A stretch of DNA of 64,000 bases from Micavibrio aeruginosavorus ARL-13 (GCF_000226315.1 NC_016026.1:2046001-2110000); one strand, 5' to 3'. Shown: positions 1 through 9,199, numbered from the stretch's first letter. Made by a program: numbers and translations. The notes: generated by a model from the sequence alone, not told the origin.

Positions 1-761
1 AGGGTGAAATCAACATCGCCACCATCATGTAAATCGGCACGTCCCGCCCCCTCAACGGTATAGGACACCGACTCCACCCGAAGCGTTTCAAGATCGGCCC
101 GCAGATTTTGTGTATCAACGATCCCTTTGACGCGCACGGCTTCGGGCATCCACGCAATCACCGTGTCATCCATCTGCGCAATTGCCGCCCTGAGATCAAC
201 GGCCAGACCGGACGACAGGTCCACCTTGATCGTCAGATCCGGTGCCAAAACCATAGCCGGCCCGACAACGCCTTCACGCAGATCCAGCCGCTTGATCCGC
301 AGATGATCCAGCGACAGGCTGCGGAAATACAAATCCGGGATCGTGAACCCCGTTGCTTTTTCACCCTCTTCATCCCCTGACCCGGCGGGCAAGCGATGCA
401 CTGTCACAGACCCGGCATCAAAACTGGCCGCCGCATGGCGCGCGGCCAGGGGCAAAAGACCTATCCGTATCGTCATCCGGTCCGCGTCCGCAATCACACC
501 GTTCGCGTCATCAACCCGCAACCCCGTCACGTTCAATCCGGTGATCGCGCTATAATACAATGCGTGATAGTCAACAACATACCCTGTTCCATCCAACGCC
601 TGATTGATCTGCTTGCGCAGCATTGTTTGTCCGCCCGGCGTGCCCAGCCAGACAAAACCAACCGCAATCAGGACATGAACCAGCATGACAAACAACAGCA
701 GGAAGGACATAACCTCCAGCACCGCATGGCCCGTTTTTTTCAAAATGGTTTTTACATGCAT
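1..761 (-). CDS. tamB: TamB-like translocation/assembly module protein (N-terminal part)
   Basis: The reading frame starts with ATG at 761, directly after the tamA stop codon, and stays open to the window edge, so about 253 N-terminal residues are present. The start shows a short basic N-terminus followed by one hydrophobic segment (about residues 16-40, containing FLLLFVMLVHVLIAVGF). After that comes a beta-rich AsmA/TamB-type sequence with phrases such as YYSAITGLNVTGLRVDDANG. TamB proteins are inner-membrane-anchored beta-taco proteins that span the periplasm and work with the Omp85 protein TamA; they are thought to help insert outer-membrane proteins or move lipids. The position immediately after tamA, with no gap, supports the assignment. 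The remainder lies beyond position 1. Confidence 0.85.
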   Translation of the reverse strand, partial: MHVKTILKKTGHAVLEVMSFLLLFVMLVHVLIAVGFVWLGTPGGQTMLRKQINQALDGTGYVVDYHALYYSAITGLNVTGLRVDDANGVIADADRMTIRIGLLPLAARHAAASFDAGSVTVHRLPAGSGDEEGEKATGFTIPDLYFRSLSLDHLRIKRLDLREGVVGPAMVLAPDLTIKVDLSSGLAVDLRAAIAQMDDTVIAWMPEAVRVKGIVDTQNLRADLETLRVESVSYTVEGAGRADLHDGGDVDFT

Positions 762-2558
762 TTAAAACGCCTGCCCGATACTGATATAAATTTGAAAATT
801 CGATTCCAGATCGTCTTTCTGCGTCAGCGGTACGGCAATATCAAACCGAATGGGGCCAAATCCGCTGTAATAACGGGCACCAACCCCCGCACCAACGGCC
901 ACATCATTCATCTTGGGCCACGCTTCATTTGCCACAGTGCCCGCATCCACAAAGGCCACCGCGCCCAAATTCGTCGTAAAGCGCTGGCGCATTTCGATGC
1001 TGCCCGTCACCATTGATCGGCCACCGACGGGGTCATCGTTGGAATCTTTCGGGCCAACCTCCTGATACCCATAACCGCGCACAGATCCACCGCCGCCGGC
1101 AAAAAAACGTTCTGTGGGGGGGATGTCAAAGGTTCCACTGCCTACAATACTGCCGATATTGGTGCGCAGGGCCAGAACGGACCATTTCTTTTCGTCCATC
1201 GCCCAATATGTACTGGCCCCAAATTCCAGTTTCAGGAACGGATCACTCACCCCCAGCACGTCGAAAAACGGCGTAACCGTTCCGGCAATCCGCCAACCCC
1301 GCGTCGGGTCCAGGGCGTCATTTCGATTATCAAAGGTCAAGCTGTTCGGCAGTGACACCAGACCATAGAGATCATCGCCATCCTTGCGATCATTATCCTC
1401 TGTAATCTGTGTCAGACCCAGCTTGACACCCGTTGACCCGCTCAGACGCTTGTTAAAAGTCCGATTGATGGACGCACCAACATCGATACCCAGCTCTTCA
1501 TACGCATCGGTGTCCTGCCGCCGCACTTCAGTATTCAGGGACAGGCTCTGATCCTTGCGCAGGAAGAACGGCTTCAACACATCCGCGGACAGGCTTTGCT
1601 TCAAAGTCGACAGGCTGAGCGTCGTGGTCAGTTTTTCGGCAGCGCCAAAATAATTCCGATGTTCCCATCCGAATGTCGCGCCCAGACCCTCGTCCGTATA
1701 ATAACTCAAACCCGCCTTCACCGTGCGGTGGGCCCGTTCGGACAGCCGGACATCAACCGCAACCATTCCGTTTTCATCCGGCGCAGCGGGCAGAACCGCT
1801 TCAGCCCGTGAAAACAACCCGGTTTCCATCAGCGCATTTTTCAGGCGCTCGATACGCGCCTCCCGGTAACAATCGCCCTCCTTCCACGGCACCAGCTTGT
1901 CGAGATAAGAGGTTTTAACGCTGTCTTGCCCGCTGAACGTCACACGGCCCAGCTTGGCTTCGGGCCCGACATCAACACGATACGTAACATCGGCCGTATA
2001 CGTATCGGGGTTCAATACAACTTCGTTTTTCACATCCAGGGTGAAATAGCATTTATCCTTGGCGATGCGATCTTTGACGATCTCCTGCAAAACCAGAACA
2101 GAGGCGGCATCCAACGGTGTGCCGGGTTTCAGCGCATCATCCCCCATGACCGTAGAAAAATGCGGCGGGTTGGTTGTTAACGTCGCGATGGTATAGAGCG
2201 GACCCGCGGCAATATTATATGTTCCGGTAAAAGGACGTGCGGAATCGTCGGCATATTGGATCGTCGCGTCATAATATCCTTTTGCCCGCATGGCTTTTTG
2301 TAGATCGACCAGGATCATTTGTTCGCGATAGGCTTCACGGCGCTGATTGTCTGCGACATCATCGCCCAGCTCAAAATCACCACTCAGGCGATCATCAACG
2401 ATTTTTTGCAAGTACGGGGCCAGCGCCGCATCAGACACCCCGTCCACCCCGGACAGGCTGTACGCCGTCCGCACATCCCCGCCGCCCCAGCATCCGGACA
2501 GAACCAGACACAACGGCATCAGCAAAACCAGCGGTGACGGCCCGGGCCAGATACGCAT
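762..2558 (-). CDS. tamA: TamA-like Omp85 outer-membrane protein with lipoprotein-type signal
   Basis: This Omp85/BamA-superfamily protein of about 598 residues has POTRA-like repeats in the first half and a C-terminal 16-strand-type barrel ending in phenylalanine (YISIGQAF). Barrel motifs GGGGSVRGYGYQEVGP and GPIRFDIAVPL are typical of TamA. I chose the ATG at 2558 because GGAA lies about 9 bases upstream; a TTG six codons earlier is the alternative. The N-terminus is odd: a hydrophobic stretch ends in LVLSGC, a canonical lipobox with Cys23, where TamA normally carries a type I signal peptide. If real, the mature protein would be lipidated. It is followed without gap by tamB, so the two form an operon, as is usual for the TAM complex. 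Confidence 0.87.
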   Translation of the reverse strand: MRIWPGPSPLVLLMPLCLVLSGCWGGGDVRTAYSLSGVDGVSDAALAPYLQKIVDDRLSGDFELGDDVADNQRREAYREQMILVDLQKAMRAKGYYDATIQYADDSARPFTGTYNIAAGPLYTIATLTTNPPHFSTVMGDDALKPGTPLDAASVLVLQEIVKDRIAKDKCYFTLDVKNEVVLNPDTYTADVTYRVDVGPEAKLGRVTFSGQDSVKTSYLDKLVPWKEGDCYREARIERLKNALMETGLFSRAEAVLPAAPDENGMVAVDVRLSERAHRTVKAGLSYYTDEGLGATFGWEHRNYFGAAEKLTTTLSLSTLKQSLSADVLKPFFLRKDQSLSLNTEVRRQDTDAYEELGIDVGASINRTFNKRLSGSTGVKLGLTQITEDNDRKDGDDLYGLVSLPNSLTFDNRNDALDPTRGWRIAGTVTPFFDVLGVSDPFLKLEFGASTYWAMDEKKWSVLALRTNIGSIVGSGTFDIPPTERFFAGGGGSVRGYGYQEVGPKDSNDDPVGGRSMVTGSIEMRQRFTTNLGAVAFVDAGTVANEAWPKMNDVAVGAGVGARYYSGFGPIRFDIAVPLTQKDDLESNFQIYISIGQAF

Positions 2559-2814
2559 CGAAAATTCCAGTTTCAAAACCGCCAGCCTATCCGGCAGTCT
2601 ATGGCCCTAACGGCATGATTGTTCATGGTTTTTATGATGCTGGCTTTATACCGCGATTCTGGGTTTTTGAACATATTGAAGACGGTCGCAAACGACGTAA
2701 ACTGATCGGTTTAGCACCATAGCGGCCCTGCTGCGCCGCCACATTTTCGCCCTTTTGCAATTTATTTGCATATTGACCTGACGGCGGTGTAATTTGCCCT
2801 CCAATCGTACATGA

Positions 2815-5800
2815 ATGCGAACCACAGGGAGGCGCCGCAGGATTCAAACTGCGGGCAGTCAAAAATTGAGCGTAGATCATAACAACAACGACAACCAGAC
2901 CAACGACAGCACCGCAAACGAAGGTCACACCGCGCCGCCACTAACGCCGAAAAAGAAATCAACGTTCCGAAAATGGATGATCGGAACCGTTGCCGGGACC
3001 GCCATTGTTGGCACACCGGCGGGACTGTTCGGGTTGTATGAAGTTCACGAAAGCGATCTGCAATCCAAATATTTTAACGAAATCGCCAGCGGCAAGCGTT
3101 TTACGACCAAAATCACCGACCCGCTGATCTTCCCGCCGGCCAAGGGCCCGTTCGATGATCGCCGCGGATACAGCCATTTCGCCGCGTATGACCAGACACT
3201 GACCGCCCGTGGCAAATGGGAACGGTCGTTTATCGCACCGTGGTACGATCGCAACATTCATGGCATCCAGCTCAACCTGCTTGAGGATGAGAAGCAACAG
3301 GCCGGCGCAACCATCACCGACTATACCGGTGACACCATGTATCAGGCCCGATTCCCGCGCAATGTTTACAAGACATTCGACGATGTACCGAAAAAATTAC
3401 TGAACGCCCTGCTGTTCGTTGAAAACGCCGAATTGCTGGCCGATCACCCGGACAAACAAAACCCCGCCGTTGAATGGGATCGTTTTGCCAAAGCCTCCTT
3501 CCATCAGGTTTTGAAAAAAATGGGCGTGGCCAGCGAATATCCCGGCGGGTCCACCGCCGCCGTGCAGAAGGAAAAATATAAATATTCCGGCGGCGGCCGC
3601 ACCGAAAGCCCGATCGACAAATTGCAGCAAATGGCCAGCGCGACCGCGCGGGCCTATAAAGACGGCGTAGACACCACCGAAGTCCGCAAGGACATCGCGC
3701 TCGACTATATCAACTCAATCCCGCTGTCATCCTACCCGGGGCAAGGCGACGTTGAGGGGATTGGCGATGGTATCGCGTTGTGGTTTGGCCGCGATTTCGC
3801 GGAACTGAACCACTTGCTGACCAAAGATGAATCCACGATGGACGACGCCGAAATGGCCGAGGCCGGGCAAGCCTTCCGCGAAGCCTTCTATCTGGCTCTG
3901 TCGATCAAGAAACCGTCCGAATACTTGCTGCGCACTCGTGGCCGTGACGAACTGAACGCGCGGGTCGATAACCTCCTGCCCCGCCTGGCCCGCGAAGGGA
4001 TTATTTCCGAACGGATGCGCGATGCTGCGCTGAATGCCAAACTGGAATTCAGCAAATCCGAAGATATCAAACGCAAAATGGCCGTCCCGCATAATAAGAC
4101 GGAAATGTCTCTGCGGATTGAGATGATGAACGCACTTGGCGTCAAAACCGGGCTGTATGGTCTGGATCGCACCGACGCCTCGGCCATCACCACGGTCAAC
4201 AAGGATGCATCCGAAGCCGTAACGCAATTCCTGCACGGCCTGAAAGACGTGGAAAATGTACGCGCCGCAGGATTGCTGGGCTACCCCATGCTGAAAGAAA
4301 CCGGGTTGGAAGATATCACCTATTCTTTCACCCTGTATGAGGCTGGCGAGAAAGCCAACTATCTGCGCGTTCAGACGGACACCTACCAGGGTGCCCTGAA
4401 CCTGAACGAAGGATCCAAGCTGCAATTGGGCTCGACCGCAAAATTGCGCACGCTTGTCACCTATCTGGAATGCATGGCCTATCTGCATGAACAATTGTCC
4501 GGCAAGGACGTGTTTGCACTGGAAGAAGCCAAGGATCAGTACAAAGACAATTTAAGCCGGTGGGCTATTGACTATCTGATCGCGGAGAAATCCAAGGATG
4601 AACCGAATTTGTCCCTGCGTGCCCTTTTGGACGCGTCGATGGAACGGCGTTATTCGGCCAACCCGGGTGAAACATTCTTCACCGGGGGCGGCATCCACCG
4701 CTTCAACAACTTCAAAAATGACGAAAATGGCCGCGTTCCAACGGTCCGCGAAACATTACAAAATTCGCACAACCTGCCGTCCGTTCGGATTATGCGCGAC
4801 ATCGTGAATTTCACGATGGAACATAAAATGGACGTTCCCGACGACATTTTTACCAATCCGGACAGCCCGCAACGCGCGCGTTACCTGGAACAATTCATCA
4901 ACAAGGAAGGCAAGGTCTTCCTGTACCGCGCCTGGAATGCCCAGCGAGATAAATCGCGGGATGACATCTTCACAGATCTGGTCAACAAGCGCGACAACCG
5001 TGCCCAATACCAGATTGCCGCCCTCTACCGCATGATTTTCCCAGAGGGTAGCGTTGAACATATGGCCAACCGCCTGCACGAGATTGAATATCGTCAGGAT
5101 AACCCGGACGCCAGTGATGACGCGGTGATCGAACATATGGTCGCCAAATCATCCGACGAAAAAGTCATGAAGAAGATGCAGGCGATGTACACCATGTACG
5201 ACCCGGAACGCTTCGTGTACGAACCATGGAAACGCGATCCGCAAAGCAACAAATTCAACCTGAACGATCTGGCTTTTATCACCAAGGTTCACCCGCTGGA
5301 TCTGTGGCTGGCCCACGAAAACACAAAGACGAATACGCCGTTGTCGTGGAGCGATGCCTACGCCGCCGCCACCGCCTCAAACGCAGAGGGCGAAACAGTG
5401 ATGAAGGATATTTATTCATGGCTGTTGAAACCCCACAAAATGGAAGCCCAGAACAAACGTCTGCGCATCATTCTGGAAGAAGACGCCTTCAGCCATATTC
5501 ACAAAATGTGGGCGAAAAACGGGTTTTCCTTTGAAAAGATGACACCGTCACTGGGCTCCGCCCTGGGCGATTCCGGCGACACGCCAGCGGCTCTGGCCGA
5601 ATTTTCCGGCATCATCGTCAATGGCGGCATCCGTAAACCCAGCATCCGTTTCACCGACATGACACTGGCCCCGGATACAGAGGAACGCGAACGCGCCTAC
5701 ACCCGCAAGCCGGAAGAATCCGTGCGCGTCATGCCACAGGAGGTCGCAGACGTTGCACTGGAAACCATGCAACTGATCGTGCGTGACGGTACGGGTTTCC

Positions 5801-6177
5801 GCGCCGGGAAAGTTGTTCTGGATGATGGCCGCGTTCTGAACGTTGGTGGAAAAACCGGGACGGGCGACAACCGCGACAAATTCTTTACCGCAGGCGGCGG
5901 CATGACCTCTGCCGAGGTCAAGAACCGCACCGCCACCTTCGTCTTTGAAATCGACGACCCGGTATCGGGCAAACGCTTCTTTGGCTCTGTCCTGTTGTAT
6001 GTTGACGGCCCGAACGCCGCCAAGCATAAGTTCACCAGCGCCGGACCGACCCAGGTGTTGAAAAACATCCTGGTGATGCTGAAACCGTTCCTGAACGAAG
6101 CCTGCGGCGTGACGGCCCCGGCACAGACGGCGGCCCTGGATCAAAAGAAAAACGCGCCCAAGGCCCCGGCACCGTAA
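2815..6177 (+). CDS. Class A penicillin-binding protein (GT51 + transpeptidase), large divergent form
   Basis: The product is a bifunctional peptidoglycan polymerase/cross-linker of about 1120 residues, much longer than the usual 700-850. A cytoplasmic N-terminus rich in Asn/Asp is followed by one membrane anchor (about residues 52-73, WMIGTVAGTAIVGTPAGLFG). The GT51-like region carries a candidate catalytic Glu203 (FVENAELL) and PGGSTAAVQ around Ser246, but is clearly diverged from the standard EDRRF / GGSTITQQ motifs. The transpeptidase has all three motifs: Ser540-x-x-Lys (GSTAKLRT), Ser651-x-Asn (NSHN) and Lys1013-Thr-Gly (GGKTGTG). Extra length lies between the SxN and KTG motifs. The exact start is uncertain: ATG 2815 has a poor ribosome site and a TTG lies 17 codons in. 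A strong terminator follows. Confidence 0.82.
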   Translation: MRTTGRRRRIQTAGSQKLSVDHNNNDNQTNDSTANEGHTAPPLTPKKKSTFRKWMIGTVAGTAIVGTPAGLFGLYEVHESDLQSKYFNEIASGKRFTTKITDPLIFPPAKGPFDDRRGYSHFAAYDQTLTARGKWERSFIAPWYDRNIHGIQLNLLEDEKQQAGATITDYTGDTMYQARFPRNVYKTFDDVPKKLLNALLFVENAELLADHPDKQNPAVEWDRFAKASFHQVLKKMGVASEYPGGSTAAVQKEKYKYSGGGRTESPIDKLQQMASATARAYKDGVDTTEVRKDIALDYINSIPLSSYPGQGDVEGIGDGIALWFGRDFAELNHLLTKDESTMDDAEMAEAGQAFREAFYLALSIKKPSEYLLRTRGRDELNARVDNLLPRLAREGIISERMRDAALNAKLEFSKSEDIKRKMAVPHNKTEMSLRIEMMNALGVKTGLYGLDRTDASAITTVNKDASEAVTQFLHGLKDVENVRAAGLLGYPMLKETGLEDITYSFTLYEAGEKANYLRVQTDTYQGALNLNEGSKLQLGSTAKLRTLVTYLECMAYLHEQLSGKDVFALEEAKDQYKDNLSRWAIDYLIAEKSKDEPNLSLRALLDASMERRYSANPGETFFTGGGIHRFNNFKNDENGRVPTVRETLQNSHNLPSVRIMRDIVNFTMEHKMDVPDDIFTNPDSPQRARYLEQFINKEGKVFLYRAWNAQRDKSRDDIFTDLVNKRDNRAQYQIAALYRMIFPEGSVEHMANRLHEIEYRQDNPDASDDAVIEHMVAKSSDEKVMKKMQAMYTMYDPERFVYEPWKRDPQSNKFNLNDLAFITKVHPLDLWLAHENTKTNTPLSWSDAYAAATASNAEGETVMKDIYSWLLKPHKMEAQNKRLRIILEEDAFSHIHKMWAKNGFSFEKMTPSLGSALGDSGDTPAALAEFSGIIVNGGIRKPSIRFTDMTLAPDTEERERAYTRKPEESVRVMPQEVADVALETMQLIVRDGTGFRAGKVVLDDGRVLNVGGKTGTGDNRDKFFTAGGGMTSAEVKNRTATFVFEIDDPVSGKRFFGSVLLYVDGPNAAKHKFTSAGPTQVLKNILVMLKPFLNEACGVTAPAQTAALDQKKNAPKAPAP

Positions 6178-6230
6178 ATTCAACACGACCGGCCAACAAC
6201 CGGGAGCGGTTCGCCTTATACATTTACACG

Positions 6231-6267
6231 CACCCGTGAACGTTTTATCGTTCACGGGTGTTGTTTT
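6231..6267 (+). terminator. Rho-independent terminator after the penicillin-binding protein gene
   Basis: A perfect 12-bp stem (CACCCGTGAACG / CGTTCACGGGTG) encloses a TTTTAT loop and is followed by TTGTTTT. It lies 53 bases after the stop codon. It contains the upstream in-frame ATG (6236) of the next gene, which argues against that ATG as a start. Confidence 0.88.
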
Positions 6268-6292
6268 ACGCGCAGGAAAGGTTGCCAACATT

Positions 6293-7231
6293 ATGAATAA
6301 TTTTCACAATATCCTGTTTGTTACCCTCGGAACCGACCATAAAGCCGAAGGCCTGAAACAAGCCATCAGCGTGGCCCGGAATAACAACGCCAAGCTGAAA
6401 ATCCTGATTCTGGTCCCTGAAATGCCCGATGCCATGCCGGACTACCGCAAGCAACTGGATGATTTGATCCTGACCCACACGCGCAATCTTGTTGAAACCG
6501 CATCCGCCGCATTGCATGGACCACATACACCGCTCAACATCACCTATGATATTGAAGGCGGCAGCACCGCGGCCATTCGCATTATTCAACATGCGATAAA
6601 AGGCAAACACGATCTGATCATCAAGGACGCCGACGTACGGGACGGCAACGCCGGGTTCAAGGCCTTGGACATGGCCCTGTTGCGCAAATGCCCCTGCCCG
6701 GTCTGGCTGTGCCGTCCGATCCCGGATTCGCGCGAAAATATGAGCGTTGCCGTCGCCATTGATCCGGAAAGCCCGAACGCATCCGCCCACGCACTGTCGA
6801 TCAGAATGCTGAAATTGGGGCGGGCCATGGCCGATACGTGCAATGGGACACTCAACATTATTTCATGCTGGGACCTGCCGTACGAGGCCGCCCTGCGCGA
6901 TAGCGCGTTTTTAAGCCGGCCTGAAAATGAAATCGAACATCACATTCGCGCTCGCGCCGCCGAACATCGCGAAGCGTTGCAAGGTCTGCTGGACGAGGCC
7001 GGGCAAACGGATCGGCAGGTCGTGCATCACCTGCGCGGCATTCCGGAGGATGCCATTCCGTCCCTGATCCGCAACCATGGTATTGATGTCCTGATTATGG
7101 GCACCGTCGCCCGCGGTGGCATCGTCGGATTCATCATGGGCAACACGGCGGAAAATATCGTCCAAAACCTGACATGCTCCCTGTTGGCCCTAAAGCCGGA
7201 TAATTTCGTTTCACCGGTGAAAATCGGGTAA
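6293..7231 (+). CDS. Tandem-domain universal stress protein (UspE-like)
   Basis: This cytoplasmic protein of 312 residues has two Usp alpha/beta domains, like UspE. The first begins NILFVTLGTDHKAEGLKQA; the second begins MSVAVAIDPESP. The second domain ends with a recognisable ATP-binding signature, MGTVARGGIVGFIMGNTAE, while the first lacks an obvious one. I chose ATG 6293 because AGGAAAGG sits 12 bases upstream; the in-frame ATG at 6236 lies inside the preceding terminator. Universal stress proteins bind ATP and are linked to survival under starvation, oxidative or respiratory stress, but their biochemical role is generally unresolved. It appears to be a single-gene unit. Confidence 0.87.
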   Translation: MNNFHNILFVTLGTDHKAEGLKQAISVARNNNAKLKILILVPEMPDAMPDYRKQLDDLILTHTRNLVETASAALHGPHTPLNITYDIEGGSTAAIRIIQHAIKGKHDLIIKDADVRDGNAGFKALDMALLRKCPCPVWLCRPIPDSRENMSVAVAIDPESPNASAHALSIRMLKLGRAMADTCNGTLNIISCWDLPYEAALRDSAFLSRPENEIEHHIRARAAEHREALQGLLDEAGQTDRQVVHHLRGIPEDAIPSLIRNHGIDVLIMGTVARGGIVGFIMGNTAENIVQNLTCSLLALKPDNFVSPVKIG

Positions 7232-7278
7232 ATCAAAAGATAAACTTTGTTTTTTCATAAGTTTTGCATCGCATCACA

Positions 7279-7300
7279 CTTGTATTTTGACAAATACAAG
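7279..7300. promoter_or_regulatory. 22-bp palindrome upstream of lipoprotein gene
   Basis: A perfect inverted repeat, CTTGTATTT-TGAC-AAATACAAG, lies about 60 bases before the next start codon. It contains a TTGACA hexamer that could serve as a -35 box, though no good -10 follows at 17 bases. It looks like an operator for a dimeric regulator; which one is unknown. Confidence 0.5.
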
Positions 7301-7358
7301 GGGCTGCGGCACCGTCCCCATCCTTATTCATAATTGACACTTTTAACAGGGGACAACC

Positions 7359-7961
7359 ATGTCATCACTCAACGTAAGCGTAATGACGAAATTTCTGAAA
7401 GCAGCCACACTGGGCACCGCATTGGCCGTTGCTGGCGGTTGCGCCGCTGTGGGCGTTGGCGTACCGGGCGGTGGCGATAGCGTGAACACCGACCTGTTCA
7501 AGGACGAGAAAGATTTTCTGACTCGCATGGACAAACTGAAATCCGTGACCGGCACCGACAAAGTCGTGACCAAAACCGAAGTTCTGAACATTTTGGGCGT
7601 GAAGGCGAAAAAACTGCGCAACATGGACCGTTCGGAAATTCGTGGCGCATTGGAAGGCACTGGTCCGAACGCGATGCCGTTGGTGAAATCCACCCTGACC
7701 GCTGATGTTCTGAAATGCCTGCAAGGGTCCAGCTTCCAGTATGCGGATGATAACGGCAAATATGCCTTTAACAACCCGATCCGTTGGCAGAAAGAAACCA
7801 AGGGCTTCAACTACAACGTCCAGATGATCTTCAACACCTGCTCTGGCAAAGAGCCGGTTGTTGACACCGTTCTGGACAGCGGTGGCCCGACCTACAGCAA
7901 ACGCAAGAAAACCGTGTTTGACCTGATTAACTCGGACAGCTTCTCTCTGCCGGGTATGTAA
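7359..7961 (+). CDS. Hypothetical lipoprotein
   Basis: This protein of 200 residues has a lipoprotein signal: a hydrophobic stretch followed by VAGGC, with Cys28 as the predicted lipidated residue. ATG 7359 is favoured by AGGGGA six bases upstream, although the signal would be more compact from the internal ATG at codon 9. The mature part begins with a Gly-rich linker, then charged helical sequence (KDEKDFLTRMDKLKS, KTEVLNILGVKAKKL), and has two further cysteines (CLQGSS, NTCSGK) that might pair. I do not recognise the family. The KTEVLNILGV phrase recalls the small SmpA/BamE-type fold, but this is only a suggestion. A palindrome upstream and a strong terminator downstream indicate an independently regulated single gene. 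Confidence 0.8.
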   Translation: MSSLNVSVMTKFLKAATLGTALAVAGGCAAVGVGVPGGGDSVNTDLFKDEKDFLTRMDKLKSVTGTDKVVTKTEVLNILGVKAKKLRNMDRSEIRGALEGTGPNAMPLVKSTLTADVLKCLQGSSFQYADDNGKYAFNNPIRWQKETKGFNYNVQMIFNTCSGKEPVVDTVLDSGGPTYSKRKKTVFDLINSDSFSLPGM

Positions 7962-7977
7962 GATTTTCATACAAAAA

Positions 7978-8009
7978 CCCCGTCCGGTTTGCGCCGGACG
8001 GGGTTTTTT
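7978..8009. terminator. Bidirectional terminator
   Basis: A 10-bp perfect stem, CCCCGTCCGG / CCGGACGGGG, has a six-base loop and is flanked by five A on the left and six T on the right. It serves the lipoprotein gene on the plus strand and the beta-barrel gene on the minus strand. Confidence 0.88.
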
Positions 8010-8024
8010 ATTGGTTACAAAATC

Positions 8025-9104
8025 CTACAGACCGAACTGATACCGCGCCAGAAAACCGATGATATGATCATCAACATTGTCTTCTTCTGTATTCTTCCAC
8101 CCAGCCTCCAGTGTCAGGCCATTTTGGAAATCATATCCGGCGGACACCTGGGTCAAATGATCGTCAATATCATCCGCACCGGATACATCAATATTTCGCA
8201 TGGTATGCGCCAACGTCAGGTTCCAGCGTTCATCCATAATCACCTTTGCACTGCCGCTCAGATAATCGCGATCCTCGCCATCCACGCCACCAAAATTCTG
8301 AATGTCGGTATATTCGGTAAACAGATCCAGATCGACGCGATCACTCATGCCAATACGATGCCCCAGCGTGGCCACCCAGCCGGATTCATCGGCACCGCCT
8401 GTGGCGTGATCGGCATCGCCTTCGCCCAGAAAGCGATAGCCCAGCTTATAATAAAGCCCGTCCACACCGGCGACATTGTCACCATCCAGCCCGGCAACAA
8501 AGGAGGAGAAATCTTCCGTATTTGACGCGCCGCCATCTTCTTTTTCCACCGTGCCGCGTCCACGAATGATGGACTGGCTCAAAACGGTTGTATCGGCGAA
8601 AAACGTCGATCCTGCTAATGTATGCGTACCCATCGTTTCGGTTTCAAACGCATGCGCCACGCCAAAGCCGATTTTTTCGGTGATTTCGTAATCCTCGGCA
8701 AAATCTTCGCCCCAGATTCCACGGCCCCATTCCCAGCCGAAACCAAAAGCGGGATTAAATTTCCCGGCAAACACATGCCACGGCCCATGGATAAAATTCA
8801 GTTTTATTTCCTCGGCATAGATTCCTTCATCTTCAAAAAATAAATCATCGCCCGGTTCGGGGTCACGCACGGGCTCCAGCACGAACGTTCCATCAATATA
8901 GAACCGATCATTCAGGGTCAGCGTCGGCGCAACCTCGGTGCGAAAGAACATATTGGTGCGGTGGTTATCATCATTCGATGAATCCACACCGCTTTCGCTT
9001 TGCAATTCCATCAGCACATCGGCACTGAGGCTCTAGGCCTGCGCACCGGAACCGCACAGGGCGCCAGCGAATAAAATAGAATAAAAACAATACGATAACT
9101 TCAT
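8025..9104 (-). pseudogene. Outer-membrane beta-barrel protein interrupted by in-frame TAG at codon 24
   Basis: Read from ATG 9104 (AAGGGA seven bases upstream), the frame gives a classic signal peptide (MKLSYCFYSILFAGALCGSG, then AQA). It then hits a TAG stop at 9035-9033 and continues in the same frame for 335 more codons with no other lesion. The body alternates hydrophobic and polar residues, has many Gly/Asp turns and ends in YQFGL, as outer-membrane barrels do. The TAG falls exactly at the expected signal-peptidase site; a CAG glutamine would restore it. The only downstream start (GTG 9017) would make an unexported barrel. The gene is divergent from the sit manganese operon, so an outer-membrane manganese channel is a reasonable inference about its former or conditional role. 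It could be a recent null allele, a sequencing error or a readthrough site. Confidence 0.75.
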
Positions 9105-9132
9105 GCCGGATCCCTTATGGCGGTTTTAGTTC

Positions 9133-9161
9133 TTGCTTATAAATTTAGCCTATGCTAAATA
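9133..9161 (+). promoter_or_regulatory. sit operon promoter with MntR-box-like operator
   Basis: TTGCTT (9133-9138) and TAAATA (9156-9161) are 17 bases apart. Between and across them lies a perfect dyad, ATTTAGC-CTAT-GCTAAAT (9143-9160). Its core TAGC-N4-GCTA matches the centre of the Escherichia coli MntR box. An operator here would block RNA polymerase directly. The regulator MntR is encoded at the end of the same operon, so manganese-dependent autorepression is the likely logic. The site may also serve the divergent outer-membrane gene. Confidence 0.65.
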
Positions 9162-9199
9162 TTGAACATAGCCCTAAATTCTATAAGGAGCGACAACAA

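Noticed and set aside
3727-4494. 255-codon minus-strand frame opposite the penicillin-binding protein
   Set aside because: Antisense shadow of a long GC-rich gene; no ribosome site and no recognisable domain.
6236-6292. Longer start for the universal stress protein
   Set aside because: ATG 6236 lies inside the stem of the preceding terminator and has no ribosome site; ATG 6293 has one.
9033-9035. UAG reassignment or selenocysteine/pyrrolysine-type recoding
   Set aside because: Other genes in the window end at TAG, and no recoding element or special tRNA is visible here.
9152-9199. Longer start for sitA
   Set aside because: ATG 9152 lies in the promoter/operator dyad and upstream of the predicted transcription start; ATG 9200 has AAGGAG and a proper signal peptide.
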